56,039 nucleotides of DNA from CAVZXS01 sp963779325 (lineage in GTDB: Bacteria; Bacteroidota; Bacteroidia; Chitinophagales; Chitinophagaceae), in assembly GCA_963779325.1 (NCBI GenBank), contig CAVZXS010000001.1, positions 1 through 56,039 on the forward strand, written 5' to 3'. The notes under the pieces are model-generated. The model saw nothing but the letters and a program-made list of their open reading frames with translations, did no database searches and had not been told where the DNA came from. This document shows, one piece after another, positions 1-8,361 of the stretch. The position numbers were made by a program, and so were the translations under genes. How positions within the stretch are numbered: position 1 is the stretch's first letter; each line of letters begins with the position of its first letter.

Positions 1-11
1 TTGTTTTGATT

Positions 12-45
12 AAAACCCGCTCTGGCAGCGGGTTTTGCTTTTTTT
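12..45 (+). terminator. Rho-independent terminator
   Basis: A 10-bp perfect stem (AAAACCCGCT at 12-21, AGCGGGTTTT at 27-36) with a 5-base loop is followed by a T-rich tract. It should end a plus-strand transcript entering from left of the window. The stretch 46-231 after it is AT-rich and holds no gene that I can support. Confidence 0.8.
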
Positions 46-231
46 ATTCTATTTTTTATTCTATAAAAAAGCAAAGTGACCCTAAATCTTACCTTATTTT
101 ACTTGACTTTATTCAACCTGACTCGTTGACAATATAAAGGTACAATTTTCCTCATTTCAAAGAACCTGAAAGCCGGATTTTGATTAGTAAGTAAAAAGCA
201 ATACTTCAAATGCACTGCTTTAGCGTACAGC

Positions 232-540
232 TTATGCTTGCATTAATTGTTTAATGTCACTCCCCAGAAAATACACCCTGGACCTTATTTTCACCTTCTT
301 TAATTTACCATGTTTTATCCAATCGTAAATGGTAGGTTTGGTGATTTTAAAGAGGGAACATATTTCCTGAATCTTGTACAAAGGTTTTTCGGTGAGGCCG
401 GGAGTTTCCATGATGGATGATTGCAGGGGCTGCTCTTTTTGGTTCCTCGATACTTCTTCTCTGATGATTACACGGATTTGAGCCCAGAATTCTTCCGGTT
501 CAAATGGTATTAAAATTGGTACTGATGTGTTGTTGCCCAT
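232..540 (-). CDS. Excisionase-like helix-turn-helix protein
   Basis: 102 residues. The C-terminal half (about residues 52-100) has the MerR/excisionase-type HTH_17 pattern: 'YKIQEICSLFKITKPTIYDW' followed by a basic wing and a FLGSDIKQLM helix. Proteins of this type act as DNA-binding recombination directionality factors or local regulators in Bacteroidota mobile elements. It is the last gene of the minus-strand tra operon, 3 bp after the stop of the preceding gene, so it is probably co-transcribed. No integrase lies nearby to confirm an excision role, so a regulator role is equally possible. Confidence 0.7.
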   Translation of the reverse strand: MGNNTSVPILIPFEPEEFWAQIRVIIREEVSRNQKEQPLQSSIMETPGLTEKPLYKIQEICSLFKITKPTIYDWIKHGKLKKVKIRSRVYFLGSDIKQLMQA

Positions 541-543
541 ATC

Positions 544-843
544 TCACATTTCAATTTCACAAAAATTCAAAATAACACTGCTGCAGACCGAGCCATTTGC
601 TGAAGGTTGATAAGCGATATAACCATAGTCATGAAGATTATTCATGCGCTTATTATAGGTATGTCGTGCGTTTATCTTGGCAGACTTCATTAGTGACTTC
701 CTTGATACTTTTACCGGATTTTGACCACCATTCAAATTCCATTGCTGCAATAAAGCCATGTACAAGCTGATATGAGTTGCACCTATCCTTGCATCTTCGG
801 CTATTGCTTTGTAAAAAAATGACAGTGGTGGAAAAAGTTCCAT
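544..843 (-). CDS. Small winged-helix-like hypothetical protein
   Basis: 99 residues with no named family that I recognise. The composition (SLYMALLQQWNLNGG near residues 26-40, then KVSRKSLMKSAKINARHTY) resembles the winged-helix proteins in Bacteroidota mobile elements that look like replication-initiator or transcription-factor fragments: a helix, a tryptophan-containing turn, then a putative recognition helix. It lies 5 bp downstream of the 252-residue gene and 3 bp upstream of the excisionase-like gene, which indicates one operon. DNA binding is inferred from the pattern only. Confidence 0.55.
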   Translation of the reverse strand: MELFPPLSFFYKAIAEDARIGATHISLYMALLQQWNLNGGQNPVKVSRKSLMKSAKINARHTYNKRMNNLHDYGYIAYQPSANGSVCSSVILNFCEIEM

Positions 844-848
844 AACAA

Positions 849-1607
849 TTATTGTACGCCTGCTTTATGCTTTCCTTTTTTTATACTACCATTAATTCGT
901 TTCTTTTTAAGTAAACCACTGCCTGAATTTCCGCTGACTGCATCATCAGGTGCTTCTGAGGATGGAGTATCGTTCTGTTTCTTTTTCATCTGCTTTTCAA
1001 GCCTGCGGTTTAGCAAAAACCGGTAAGCTTCATCTACAGAAATACCGGTCTGTCCTTCAAAAATGAAAAACCGCTGATAAATTTCGCTTCTTGCTTTTTG
1101 GCCGTTAATAACACCGAACAAATCTGCATATGCAGAACCTGCCCAGTACTTTAGTTTTAATGCCGAGGCAATTGATTTTCCCTCATCGGTAGTTTCCAGC
1201 AAATTGAGTTCTGTTATTACAGACTCAATTTTCATTTCATTTGCAATAGCAGATTTGTCAGCTGCATCCCAGGGCTTTTGTTCATTCAACTCAAATGCTT
1301 TTTTCCAATCAATTATTGACATTGCTTTTTCTAATAATGGAATACTGACTCCACTCATTTCATCAAGCCATTGTAACTCCTCTTGTATCAACATAGCATC
1401 ATAATATTTGAGATCATATTCTTCACTACTATCTTTTCTTTCAAAATAGATTTCAAAATTTAATTGGTCTTTACCTTTCTCAATTTTCTGAGTAATGGAA
1501 AAGTTATTGAGTTTAAAACAAGTTCGTTTTAGCAAAGGATACCCTAAATCACCAAACCCCAATGCCTGCAACTGATTTACCAATGCAGAAATATTTTCAA
1601 TATTCAT
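849..1607 (-). CDS. Conjugative-element hypothetical protein, basic tail
   Basis: 252 residues, predicted cytoplasmic, with no signal peptide or membrane segment. The N-terminal 75 residues align by eye with the neighbouring 275-residue protein: both have a LxxxIxxMGFG-type opening, a long beta-rich stretch and an F-x-K/R-KDSS/KSDSS motif followed by an aromatic-rich YDLKYYDAML or YFFNNYHASL segment. The two therefore look like paralogues sharing an N-terminal domain. The C-terminal 50 residues are lysine-rich and low in complexity, which suggests nucleic acid binding. Function is unknown; the location ties it to the tra operon. Confidence 0.6.
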   Translation of the reverse strand: MNIENISALVNQLQALGFGDLGYPLLKRTCFKLNNFSITQKIEKGKDQLNFEIYFERKDSSEEYDLKYYDAMLIQEELQWLDEMSGVSIPLLEKAMSIIDWKKAFELNEQKPWDAADKSAIANEMKIESVITELNLLETTDEGKSIASALKLKYWAGSAYADLFGVINGQKARSEIYQRFFIFEGQTGISVDEAYRFLLNRRLEKQMKKKQNDTPSSEAPDDAVSGNSGSGLLKKKRINGSIKKGKHKAGVQ

Positions 1608-1646
1608 GATGCTAATTTTAAAATCAGAAAATAGCTGAGGGATGTG

Positions 1647-2474
1647 CTACGACACCCCTAAACCTTTTTTATTACTTTCCCTTTTCTTTGGCAAAAGCGT
1701 TTTATCATTTTTCATTTCTAATTTATTCTCAGGCTTCAAGTCTTTTTTTTTATCATCTGCCAGGTCTTCTTTTACTGCCACGCTTCCTTTATCAATACCC
1801 GACTTGTATTGCTCCATTGATTCCTTGGCTACCATCTTCATGTTGGTATCGTACAGCGTCACATTTTTGTATTGAGGATTTGCTTCCATAAACATTTTGT
1901 GGCTGCTGCCATCTTTTTCAATGGTTACTGATTGTACATTCCCTTTTTGTAGTGATAGCAACAACGTCTTTTCCTTTTCAGGGTCTCTCATTTCTGCCAC
2001 AGCAAATTTTTCTACAGCAGCCTTTAAATCATACCCATAGTTTTCATGAAACTGCTTTACTTCAAAATTGTTCTTGCTGTCTTTGTTTTCAAAGTCAAGT
2101 TGTATCCATGCTTTGTAGGGCTGCCCTTTCATTGTTACCAGGTCTTTTTGTACGGCTCTGCCATCCAGCAGGTTGTATGCTTCTTTGCCTGTAACACCTT
2201 TCCCTTTGTTCAGGTAAAATGTTTGCTCTGCTTTTTCACCATTACTTTTTTCTAATGAAGCATGGTAATTGTTGAAGAAATACATATCAGAGGAATCTGA
2301 TTTGCGAAAGTTCATCGTTGCTTCAAAAGGCTTTTTATTTATTTCTGCCCTGAGCACCAGGTGAAATTCCGCTTTACCTTCCTTCATATTTTTTTCAAGG
2401 TCGGCTTTATGGCTTTCGCCAAAACCCATGTATTTGATATTGTCTGTCAAATACTGCAAATTTTCGTTGTTCAT
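1647..2474 (-). CDS. Conjugative-element hypothetical protein
   Basis: 275 residues of a protein type that commonly accompanies Bacteroidota conjugative transposons but has no established role. Its landmarks are an N-terminal IKYMGFGES motif, KSDSSDMYFFNNYHASL at about residues 57-73, a central KGQPYKAWIQLDFENK segment, a FHENYGYDL motif, and a highly charged lysine/aspartate tail from about residue 235. It has no signal peptide or membrane helix, so it should act in the cytoplasm. It follows traN by 36 bp and precedes its shorter paralogue. Confidence 0.65.
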   Translation of the reverse strand: MNNENLQYLTDNIKYMGFGESHKADLEKNMKEGKAEFHLVLRAEINKKPFEATMNFRKSDSSDMYFFNNYHASLEKSNGEKAEQTFYLNKGKGVTGKEAYNLLDGRAVQKDLVTMKGQPYKAWIQLDFENKDSKNNFEVKQFHENYGYDLKAAVEKFAVAEMRDPEKEKTLLLSLQKGNVQSVTIEKDGSSHKMFMEANPQYKNVTLYDTNMKMVAKESMEQYKSGIDKGSVAVKEDLADDKKKDLKPENKLEMKNDKTLLPKKRESNKKGLGVS

Positions 2475-2510
2475 AATATTTGTTTTAGTTATTAATAAAA
2501 TTTGATTTCC

Positions 2511-3275
2511 TCATTTTAAATCAGGCAATACAATCGAGTTCATAATATGCTTGTTATTCACCTTCAATAGAAAATGCCTGCCACCATTTTTCTCCATCAT
2601 TTGAATGGCTAAATATTTTTTATCAGGAATGGTGAATTTCTCCAAAGCCACTACAATAACTGAATTACTATTAGCTTTTACCTTAGTGGCATTGCCGGCA
2701 ATATGCAAAGGCTTTTGTTCTGTTTCCTGCAGGGCAGTTCTTTTGCTTCTCTTTTTATCTTTTATAAAAAACCGGAGCAGGTCAACATCATAATCAACCG
2801 AACCGGTATTTTCAAAATAAAGTTGGTAGTATATAATATTGTCCTTGATGTAAATACCAATTACCCTTGCCTGCATATCATACTTTTTATCCTTGATATG
2901 CTTTACGGTTTGTTGATTATCCAAAATGCCATTGGCATAAGAAGCAACTGTCATCGTTTTATTGACAGGCAAATAATACACCCATGTTGATGGATTGCTT
3001 TTGTAATTGACGGTAAAAGCATACACCGTGCCATCATCCGTAACAACACTTAAGTTTGTTTCTGTAAAATCTTTTTCAGCAGCTTTTATCAACAGAATTG
3101 ATGGAGCTTCTTTTACCTGCTGTGCTAGCACTGCTTGTGTTCCTCTGTCCACATGCTTTATAGCAAATGGAAAAACAAGACTTGTTGTTTTATCTGTTGT
3201 TATGTTTAATGAAGTTTGTGCCGCAGCGGAAACGAACATCCAGCAAACACTTATCATACTCATAAATCGTTTCAT
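2511..3275 (-). CDS. traN: Conjugative transposon protein TraN (DUF4138)
   Basis: 254 residues with an N-terminal signal peptide (MKRFMSMISVCWMFVSAAAQ). The mature protein starts with a TSLNITTDKTTSLVFPFAI strand and continues with the DUF4138 pattern, including the KAAEKDFTETNLSVVTDDG region and VNYKSNPSTWVYYLPV. TraN is regarded as the VirB9-like outer component of the CTnDOT-type mating channel, located in the periplasm or outer membrane. It is somewhat shorter than the roughly 300-residue members of the family. It follows traM by 20 bp in the same operon, which agrees with the conserved M-N gene order. Confidence 0.88.
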   Translation of the reverse strand: MKRFMSMISVCWMFVSAAAQTSLNITTDKTTSLVFPFAIKHVDRGTQAVLAQQVKEAPSILLIKAAEKDFTETNLSVVTDDGTVYAFTVNYKSNPSTWVYYLPVNKTMTVASYANGILDNQQTVKHIKDKKYDMQARVIGIYIKDNIIYYQLYFENTGSVDYDVDLLRFFIKDKKRSKRTALQETEQKPLHIAGNATKVKANSNSVIVVALEKFTIPDKKYLAIQMMEKNGGRHFLLKVNNKHIMNSIVLPDLK

Positions 3276-3295
3276 CGTTTTTAATTTAAAAGTGA

Positions 3296-4588
3296 TTAAT
3301 CAACATTTATGTTTTTATCTTTCAGCAATACTTTATAGCCTGCCTTTACCATAACTTTTACCTGCTTTACTTTTCTGCTTAAAAGACTTTTAATGGTGTT
3401 TACACCTGCGGCTGCCAATTGTGCTTTCATGGTAGGGTCCATTGAAGTGAGTTCCATTAACTGTAAGCCATTATCGGCTGATTGCTTACTCACCTCTCTG
3501 TTGATAGAGCCGGGAATATAAATACCCGGTAAGCCATCCATATCATAGATTTCCAACTTTACGGGGGGCAATGAATTGCCATATCGAATAGAATTTATTT
3601 CTGCTTCCAGCCTTTCATTGTTTAATGACACAATGCCGCTTACCCGGTTACCTTTAGGAATAAGAATACCATTGACAAAAACATCTGTTACCAACCTTAA
3701 CTGAATCACCGCGCCGTTTACCAAAACCTGGTTGGCATTTACTACTGCTTCAATAGAATTATCTTCAACAGCATCTTGTTGATTATTCTCCAAACCAAAG
3801 AAGCCTGTATTTTTTGCTATTCTTTTTTTACAAGTATCTAATAGACTTATGTTATCCGCTTCATAGGTTTTGCTTACTGCAAACACTACTTCTTTTTGCT
3901 GCAATGATTTTTCTTTAAGCTTGTCCTTTATCCGTTGCGGATGTTGTATATCCAATATTTTTTCTAATGTGCCGTTCAACTGTTTCATTTCCGGGTCTTC
4001 GCTATCGGTTTTATTCATTAACTGCATCATATTTTCCAGGCGATTTACTTCACCGGAAAATTCACTATCGGAATTTGTTTGATTGCGGGTATTTTCATCG
4101 AAACTTTTTACTTCCTGTGGTTTATTAATTTCGTTTTGTAATAGCGCCAGCTTTTGCATCAGCTTTTGCTCGGCATTATTACCCGATGTTTCATAAGGCG
4201 AAGTATTTAACCGTTGATTATATTTGGATGCTGTGTTTTGTGTTAACTGTTCCAACTCGTTTTTAAAAACAGACATGGTATCCTGCCTTTGCTGATAATA
4301 AGGGTCAGTCCGCATCCATTCTTCTTTCTTTGCAGAATCTTTATCTGCCTTATCATAAAAGCTGAGCTTGTCTGCCATGTTATCATCTTTTAGTTTTGAA
4401 TCAGGCAGGTTGAGGTTTAAACCTTTTTGTTCTGCCACAACAGTTGACACGTTTCCTTGACCGCCACCTAATGCCCAGAATGCCATTGTAAGAAATGGAA
4501 CTACCAGCACCGGAAGCACCAGCATCATTTTTCTTTTTCGTCCCGCAATCAGGCGGGACGACCTTTGCACATTATTCATACGCTTCAT
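3296..4588 (-). CDS. traM: Conjugative transposon protein TraM (VirB10-like)
   Basis: 430 residues. A basic cytoplasmic N-terminus is followed by one membrane helix at about residues 20-42 (MMLVLPVLVVPFLTMAFWAL), a long glutamine/asparagine-rich periplasmic linker, and the conserved TraM C-terminal domain from about residue 255, with VNGAVIQLRLVTDVFVNGI and IPKGNRVSGIVSL. This is the layout of VirB10-type scaffold proteins that span the envelope. The start overlaps the stop of the traL-like gene by 4 bp. The first codons contain a GC-rich palindrome that is listed separately. Confidence 0.9.
   Translation of the reverse strand: MKRMNNVQRSSRLIAGRKRKMMLVLPVLVVPFLTMAFWALGGGQGNVSTVVAEQKGLNLNLPDSKLKDDNMADKLSFYDKADKDSAKKEEWMRTDPYYQQRQDTMSVFKNELEQLTQNTASKYNQRLNTSPYETSGNNAEQKLMQKLALLQNEINKPQEVKSFDENTRNQTNSDSEFSGEVNRLENMMQLMNKTDSEDPEMKQLNGTLEKILDIQHPQRIKDKLKEKSLQQKEVVFAVSKTYEADNISLLDTCKKRIAKNTGFFGLENNQQDAVEDNSIEAVVNANQVLVNGAVIQLRLVTDVFVNGILIPKGNRVSGIVSLNNERLEAEINSIRYGNSLPPVKLEIYDMDGLPGIYIPGSINREVSKQSADNGLQLMELTSMDPTMKAQLAAAGVNTIKSLLSRKVKQVKVMVKAGYKVLLKDKNINVD
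4538..4561. repeat. GC-rich palindrome inside the start of traM
   Basis: The arms TCGTCCCGC and GCGGGACGA (9 bp each, 6-base spacer) form a strong hairpin within codons 10-17 of traM. The base composition is much more GC-rich than the surrounding gene. It looks like a small mobile or iterated palindrome that inserted without breaking the frame. Confidence 0.55.
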
Positions 4589-5082
4589 TTTTGTTTTTGT
4601 GATAAATAAACTTGTTCCAGCATCTGCACACTATCCATCAAACCCGGCCGGGCCTGCAGGATGCTGTCGTATTGGGCAGCTTGTTGGTTTCTCAAACTAT
4701 CCATATATTTTCTAAATTGCTGCATCTGCTGATAAGTCTGTTCATCAACAAATGCTTCGGGCGCAATTAATTCATCGCCTGTTTTATTAAAATGTTTGGG
4801 TATGTCCATTTGTTGCACCTCAAAACTGTTTTGCTTTTTATCGGGACTGATAATACTGTTGGCTACTAAGTAAATACTGTACCCTCCTGCACAAAGGCAG
4901 AACAGCGCCAGTATTATTTTCAATCTTTTAAAATCTACTTTCATAAATAGGTTGTTCATCTTTTTTGCAAACTGATTTTGCATTTTCATTCCCACATAAG
5001 CAATCTTCCCGGCAACTTTATCTGATACGGTTAACTTATCGTGACTTTCTTCCCCCTTCTTCTTTTGTTTGTACAGCCACAT
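4585..5082 (-). CDS. Conjugation protein in the TraL position
   Basis: The best start is the ATG at 5082, immediately after the traK stop, giving about 165 residues (MWLYKQKKKG...); an upstream ATG at 5136 would overlap traK by 53 bp. It has a charged cytoplasmic segment, one membrane helix (about residues 56-76, LKIILALFCLCAGGYSIYLV), and a periplasmic glutamine-rich tail with QQMQQFRKYMDSLRNQQAA. Position between traK and traM and the single-pass layout match TraL of CTnDOT-type systems, although it is longer than the roughly 100-residue TraL. Sequence homology was not certain by eye. Confidence 0.6.
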   Translation of the reverse strand: MWLYKQKKKGEESHDKLTVSDKVAGKIAYVGMKMQNQFAKKMNNLFMKVDFKRLKIILALFCLCAGGYSIYLVANSIISPDKKQNSFEVQQMDIPKHFNKTGDELIAPEAFVDEQTYQQMQQFRKYMDSLRNQQAAQYDSILQARPGLMDSVQMLEQVYLSQKQK

Positions 5083-5083
5083 A

Positions 5084-5710
5084 TCACCGGTTTTGAATGT
5101 TGATGTCTGAATTCTCCAACGTCCGCCATTTCTCAATCAGGAAACCGTGAGAATTGTTATCACTCCTTGCCACATTTCGTAAATAGCCTTCAGTAACCAG
5201 GTTTCTTGTTACGATGGTAGTTGGCCTGATTATTTTTTCTTGTCCTTTGTATTTAAAATAGACAGGATACACATTGATATTTATCTCAATGCTGTCCATG
5301 GTAATTTCCTGGCTGATGTTGCCACTGATAATATTGGAGTAATAGCCATTCTCTTTTAAGTTGTCGTATTGCTGCTTTGCAGAAGCATCAGCCAGGTACA
5401 ATGCTTTGGTAATATTTGCCTGTATTACTTTATCATTCGGGTCGAGTGTGAAGAAGAAATGATGAAACATTTTTACATGGTCTTTTGCTTCCACGGGAAT
5501 ATTATCTTTTCTATCGGCGGCATAGGCTTCTAATGCCTTGCCGTTGGCCAAAATGAAAATCTTTTGTTGCGATTGGGAAGCCAACTGATAACTTTTGTAA
5601 GCAATAAACAATGAGATAATAATACAGCCTGCAATAAAGACTATGGAAAACAACCGTATATAGCGGAACGCCGTATCTATATTTTTCATTTTCTTAAACA
5701 TCATGCACAC
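5084..5710 (-). CDS. traK: Conjugative transposon protein TraK (VirB8-like)
   Basis: 208 residues. After a short cytoplasmic segment with the family-typical KNIDTAFRYIRLFSIVFI motif there is one membrane helix (about residues 20-40), and the remainder is periplasmic. Conserved TraK features are KIFILANGKALEA, HVKMFHHFFFTLDPND, GYYSNIISGN and the C-terminal ESYL-like region TEGYLRNV followed by NSHGFLIEKWRT. TraK is the VirB8-like assembly protein of the inner-membrane complex. The start could be any of the first few ATGs (MCMMFKKM); the traL-like gene starts right after its stop. Confidence 0.9.
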   Translation of the reverse strand: MCMMFKKMKNIDTAFRYIRLFSIVFIAGCIIISLFIAYKSYQLASQSQQKIFILANGKALEAYAADRKDNIPVEAKDHVKMFHHFFFTLDPNDKVIQANITKALYLADASAKQQYDNLKENGYYSNIISGNISQEITMDSIEININVYPVYFKYKGQEKIIRPTTIVTRNLVTEGYLRNVARSDNNSHGFLIEKWRTLENSDINIQNR

Positions 5711-5789
5711 ATTTTCAAACTCACACTATAAAATATAAACAAAAAACTTTCCAACACTTTCACTGTAAGGGTAAATAAGTTAGGACAAC

Positions 5790-7007
5790 CTATGTTTTCC
5801 CGCTCAACTTATCTCTCATATAGCTACCACCTCCACTGCTATTTCCATCTTTAAAACATCCGTCAGAAACACCTGCATTTGCCATGCTATTACTTATTTT
5901 ATTATATCCACCACCTAAAGCGTCTTTTGCCATTGATGTACTGCCGGCCATCACAGTTCTACTTGAAGTACTCATCATGTTGGTAACCTTATAAAGCAAG
6001 GTATTTCCGCCACCTGCATGAATAATATAATTGGCAACTGAGGGAACAGTGAAATAACCAATGATACCGATAATCATAAAAATTAAATACGCCGTATCAG
6101 TGGTACTGAAAAATGTGTCGCCATTGGTAGCTATCTGCTGCAAATCTTCTTTCAGCATATTCTCCTGAATTTTACCCATAATACCGCCAAAGATGTTGGC
6201 AACGGGCAACCATAGAAATATATTCATGTAACGGGCTATCCAAACGGTGAGTGTATGTTGAAACCCGTCAAAAACAGCAATGCCGAATACAAGCGGCCCC
6301 AAAATAGCCAGGACAATTAAATAAAATGTACGGATTGTATTAATGCAAAGTGCCGCAGCCTCAAACAAAATTTTTAATATCTCACTCATCCACTGCTTTA
6401 TTGAATTGCGAAAATTATAAGAGAACTTTGCGAATGCAAATTTTATATCGTTACCGATACTTTTAAAAAACCCTTCATGCTGATCTTCATAATAATATTT
6501 ATACCATTTATCCCTGTCGCCACTTCCATCAGGTCCTACGTACATTTGCCAGAAGGCAGTTTTCTTAATGGCTTCTTCTTTCATTTCTAAAAGCTTAGCT
6601 ACCGCTTTATCCGAATCTGTTACCATTGCTGCAGTTGAAGTAACTGTTGGTTTCATTACACCATTTATCATAGCTATAATTGATGGGAAGATTAACACGG
6701 CAAAACCCAAAACAAACGGGCGAAATAGGGGATAGAAATCAACCGGCTCCGCTCTTACGATATGACCCCATACTCTTGATGCAATATACCAGGTGGCGGC
6801 AAAACCGGCAATGCCACGACCTACACCAATGAGGCGACTGCAAAGCGGCATCATATCATCATAAAGTTTTTCCAACACTTCATGCAGGCTCTGAATTCTG
6901 ATAGCCATGCCCTGGGCTTCTGCTAATTGAGGAAGCAGCAATGTAATGATTGCGATGGCGATTATTCTTACACACAGTTTCATACTCACAAATTTTTCAT
7001 TCGACAA
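5790..7007 (-). CDS. traJ: Conjugative transposon protein TraJ (VirB6-like)
   Basis: 405 residues. It has a signal-like N-terminal helix (LCVRIIAIAIITLLLPQLAEA), then several membrane helices: one near residue 65 (GRGIAGFAATWYIASRVWG), one near 95, a cluster around 225-300 including YLIVLAILGPLVFGIAVFDGF, and one near 315-335. TraJ proteins are polytopic inner-membrane components resembling VirB6. The protein ends in a glycine/serine-rich tail. It lies between the traI-like genes (5 bp gap) and traK (79 bp gap), the usual order. Confidence 0.9.
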   Translation of the reverse strand: MSNEKFVSMKLCVRIIAIAIITLLLPQLAEAQGMAIRIQSLHEVLEKLYDDMMPLCSRLIGVGRGIAGFAATWYIASRVWGHIVRAEPVDFYPLFRPFVLGFAVLIFPSIIAMINGVMKPTVTSTAAMVTDSDKAVAKLLEMKEEAIKKTAFWQMYVGPDGSGDRDKWYKYYYEDQHEGFFKSIGNDIKFAFAKFSYNFRNSIKQWMSEILKILFEAAALCINTIRTFYLIVLAILGPLVFGIAVFDGFQHTLTVWIARYMNIFLWLPVANIFGGIMGKIQENMLKEDLQQIATNGDTFFSTTDTAYLIFMIIGIIGYFTVPSVANYIIHAGGGNTLLYKVTNMMSTSSRTVMAGSTSMAKDALGGGYNKISNSMANAGVSDGCFKDGNSSGGGSYMRDKLSGKT

Positions 7008-7012
7008 TCAAC

Positions 7013-7651
7013 TTACTTTGTAATACCATAAATACGGCGACTCATTTCAATCTGCACCTGTTCCGATTTTCTTTGCAGCGAAAGCATGGCTGTATTTCCA
7101 TTAAAATCTTTCAGGAAAGCATACTGGTCTTCAATAGAAGCATAAATCCGGTCAATAGCCTGCAACCGTTCGTCGTCACTCATCCTCAGTTTACCGGCAG
7201 TGATAACCATTGCCAGTTCATCAATGCTTTTAAGGCTTGCATCAAACAGGTTTTTATACACTTTGCCCATGTATTCAATTTCATCGGTGGTGAATTCTTT
7301 GTCTTCTTTAAACCTGCCGAATGCTGCTTTGTATTCCTTTACAATCCTTACCTGGTAGTTGATGATATCAGCAATGCGTTTATATTTTTTTACCGCCGGG
7401 CTTACGTCCAGTAAACCATCAAGGAAAGTTTTGTGGAGGTTAAAATTTCCTTCTGAAATATCTTTTACTGCTGTATAACCTTTATAAATGATTTTATAGC
7501 CATCGTACATATTCTTTAAAATCTTTTTAAACTGTGCCAGCTTTTCTACATTCAGCAGCAGTTGTTGTATTTCTTCGCTTTGGGCACAAGCTGCCAATGG
7601 TCTTACTGTTGCAATTAAGCCAATACTTAAAATTATTATGACTTTTTTCAT
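7013..7651 (-). CDS. TraI-family conjugation protein, paralogue 3
   Basis: 212 residues with a signal peptide (MKKVIIILSIGLIATVRPLAACA). The mature part is predicted to be helical and coiled-coil-rich. It shares with its two upstream neighbours the blocks KEYKAAFGRFKEDKEF, TTDEIEYMGKVYKNLFDASL, IDELAMVI, and a terminal LSLQRKSEQVQIEMSRRIYG. These are small secreted VirB5-like proteins of the mating apparatus in CTnDOT-type elements. It is the third of three tandem copies and directly precedes traJ. Confidence 0.8.
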   Translation of the reverse strand: MKKVIIILSIGLIATVRPLAACAQSEEIQQLLLNVEKLAQFKKILKNMYDGYKIIYKGYTAVKDISEGNFNLHKTFLDGLLDVSPAVKKYKRIADIINYQVRIVKEYKAAFGRFKEDKEFTTDEIEYMGKVYKNLFDASLKSIDELAMVITAGKLRMSDDERLQAIDRIYASIEDQYAFLKDFNGNTAMLSLQRKSEQVQIEMSRRIYGITK

Positions 7652-7662
7652 ATCATGTATTT

Positions 7663-8334
7663 TTATTCCTCTTTAAGGGTTAGGGGCAACCCATTTAATA
7701 TTTTACTGCGATTAATTTCTATTTCCTCACCCATCCTTTGCATGGAGAGCAAAGCCATTTCTTCACTAAATGAGGAGCAGAAAGCATATTTATCTTGCAT
7801 ATCTGCATATAACCCATCAATCCGTTTCAACCTTTCATCGTCTTTCATTTCTAATTGGTCATTGGTTATAATCATCATTAGTTCATCAACGGTTTTGATA
7901 CATTCGGTAAGCAGATTATCAATTACTTTGGCACAATACTCAATTTCCACGTGGGTGAATTGCTTTGTTTTCCGGATGCCATTAATTGTTTCTTTTGTTT
8001 GCTTAATGATGCGAAACTGGCAAGCGATGATGTCGACCACTTTTGCGTATCGGCTTATTTTGGGATTTACATTTCTGAGAGAATTGAAGAAATCCCGGTG
8101 CAGGTCAAAATCGCCTTTCGTTATGTTGCCGACAGTGTTTATGCCTTTGCTTGCAATATCATAACCCTTCTTTGCATAGCTGATATAAGTATGCAAGGCG
8201 GCTATCTGTTTCAGCAGGTATTCTTTTTGCATTTGCTTTTGCTGTGTCCATTCTCCTGTTGTTTGTGCATCGGTTGAAACAATAGCCAACAGAAATGCCA
8301 TTGCACACGTTATTATCTTTTTCATACACCACAA
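7663..8334 (-). CDS. TraI-family conjugation protein, paralogue 2
   Basis: 223 residues; the likely true start is the ATG at 8325 (MKKIITCAMAFLLAIVSTDAQ), which begins a clean signal peptide. The mature protein has the same architecture as its neighbours: SYAKKGYDIASKGINTVGNI, then FDLHRDFFNSLRNVNPKISR, a CQFRIIKQTKETINGI block, and a closing LLSMQRMGEEIEINRSKIL. Copies 2 and 3 are closer to each other (both have the KGYxxxxKG and FxLHxxFxxxLxxVxP blocks) than to copy 1. Likely role: a periplasmic or surface VirB5-like component. Confidence 0.78.
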   Translation of the reverse strand: MWCMKKIITCAMAFLLAIVSTDAQTTGEWTQQKQMQKEYLLKQIAALHTYISYAKKGYDIASKGINTVGNITKGDFDLHRDFFNSLRNVNPKISRYAKVVDIIACQFRIIKQTKETINGIRKTKQFTHVEIEYCAKVIDNLLTECIKTVDELMMIITNDQLEMKDDERLKRIDGLYADMQDKYAFCSSFSEEMALLSMQRMGEEIEINRSKILNGLPLTLKEE

Positions 8335-8361
8335 TTTTCTTTCTTCATTAATAGTTATGAC

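Noticed and set aside
232..540. Integrase or relaxase near the left end
   Set aside because: Only an excisionase-like HTH protein is present; no tyrosine recombinase or relaxase motif is seen on either strand.
1642..3354. Plus-strand open frames opposite traN and the element proteins
   Set aside because: They are shadows of well-supported minus-strand genes, with no start signals or family features and low-complexity translations.
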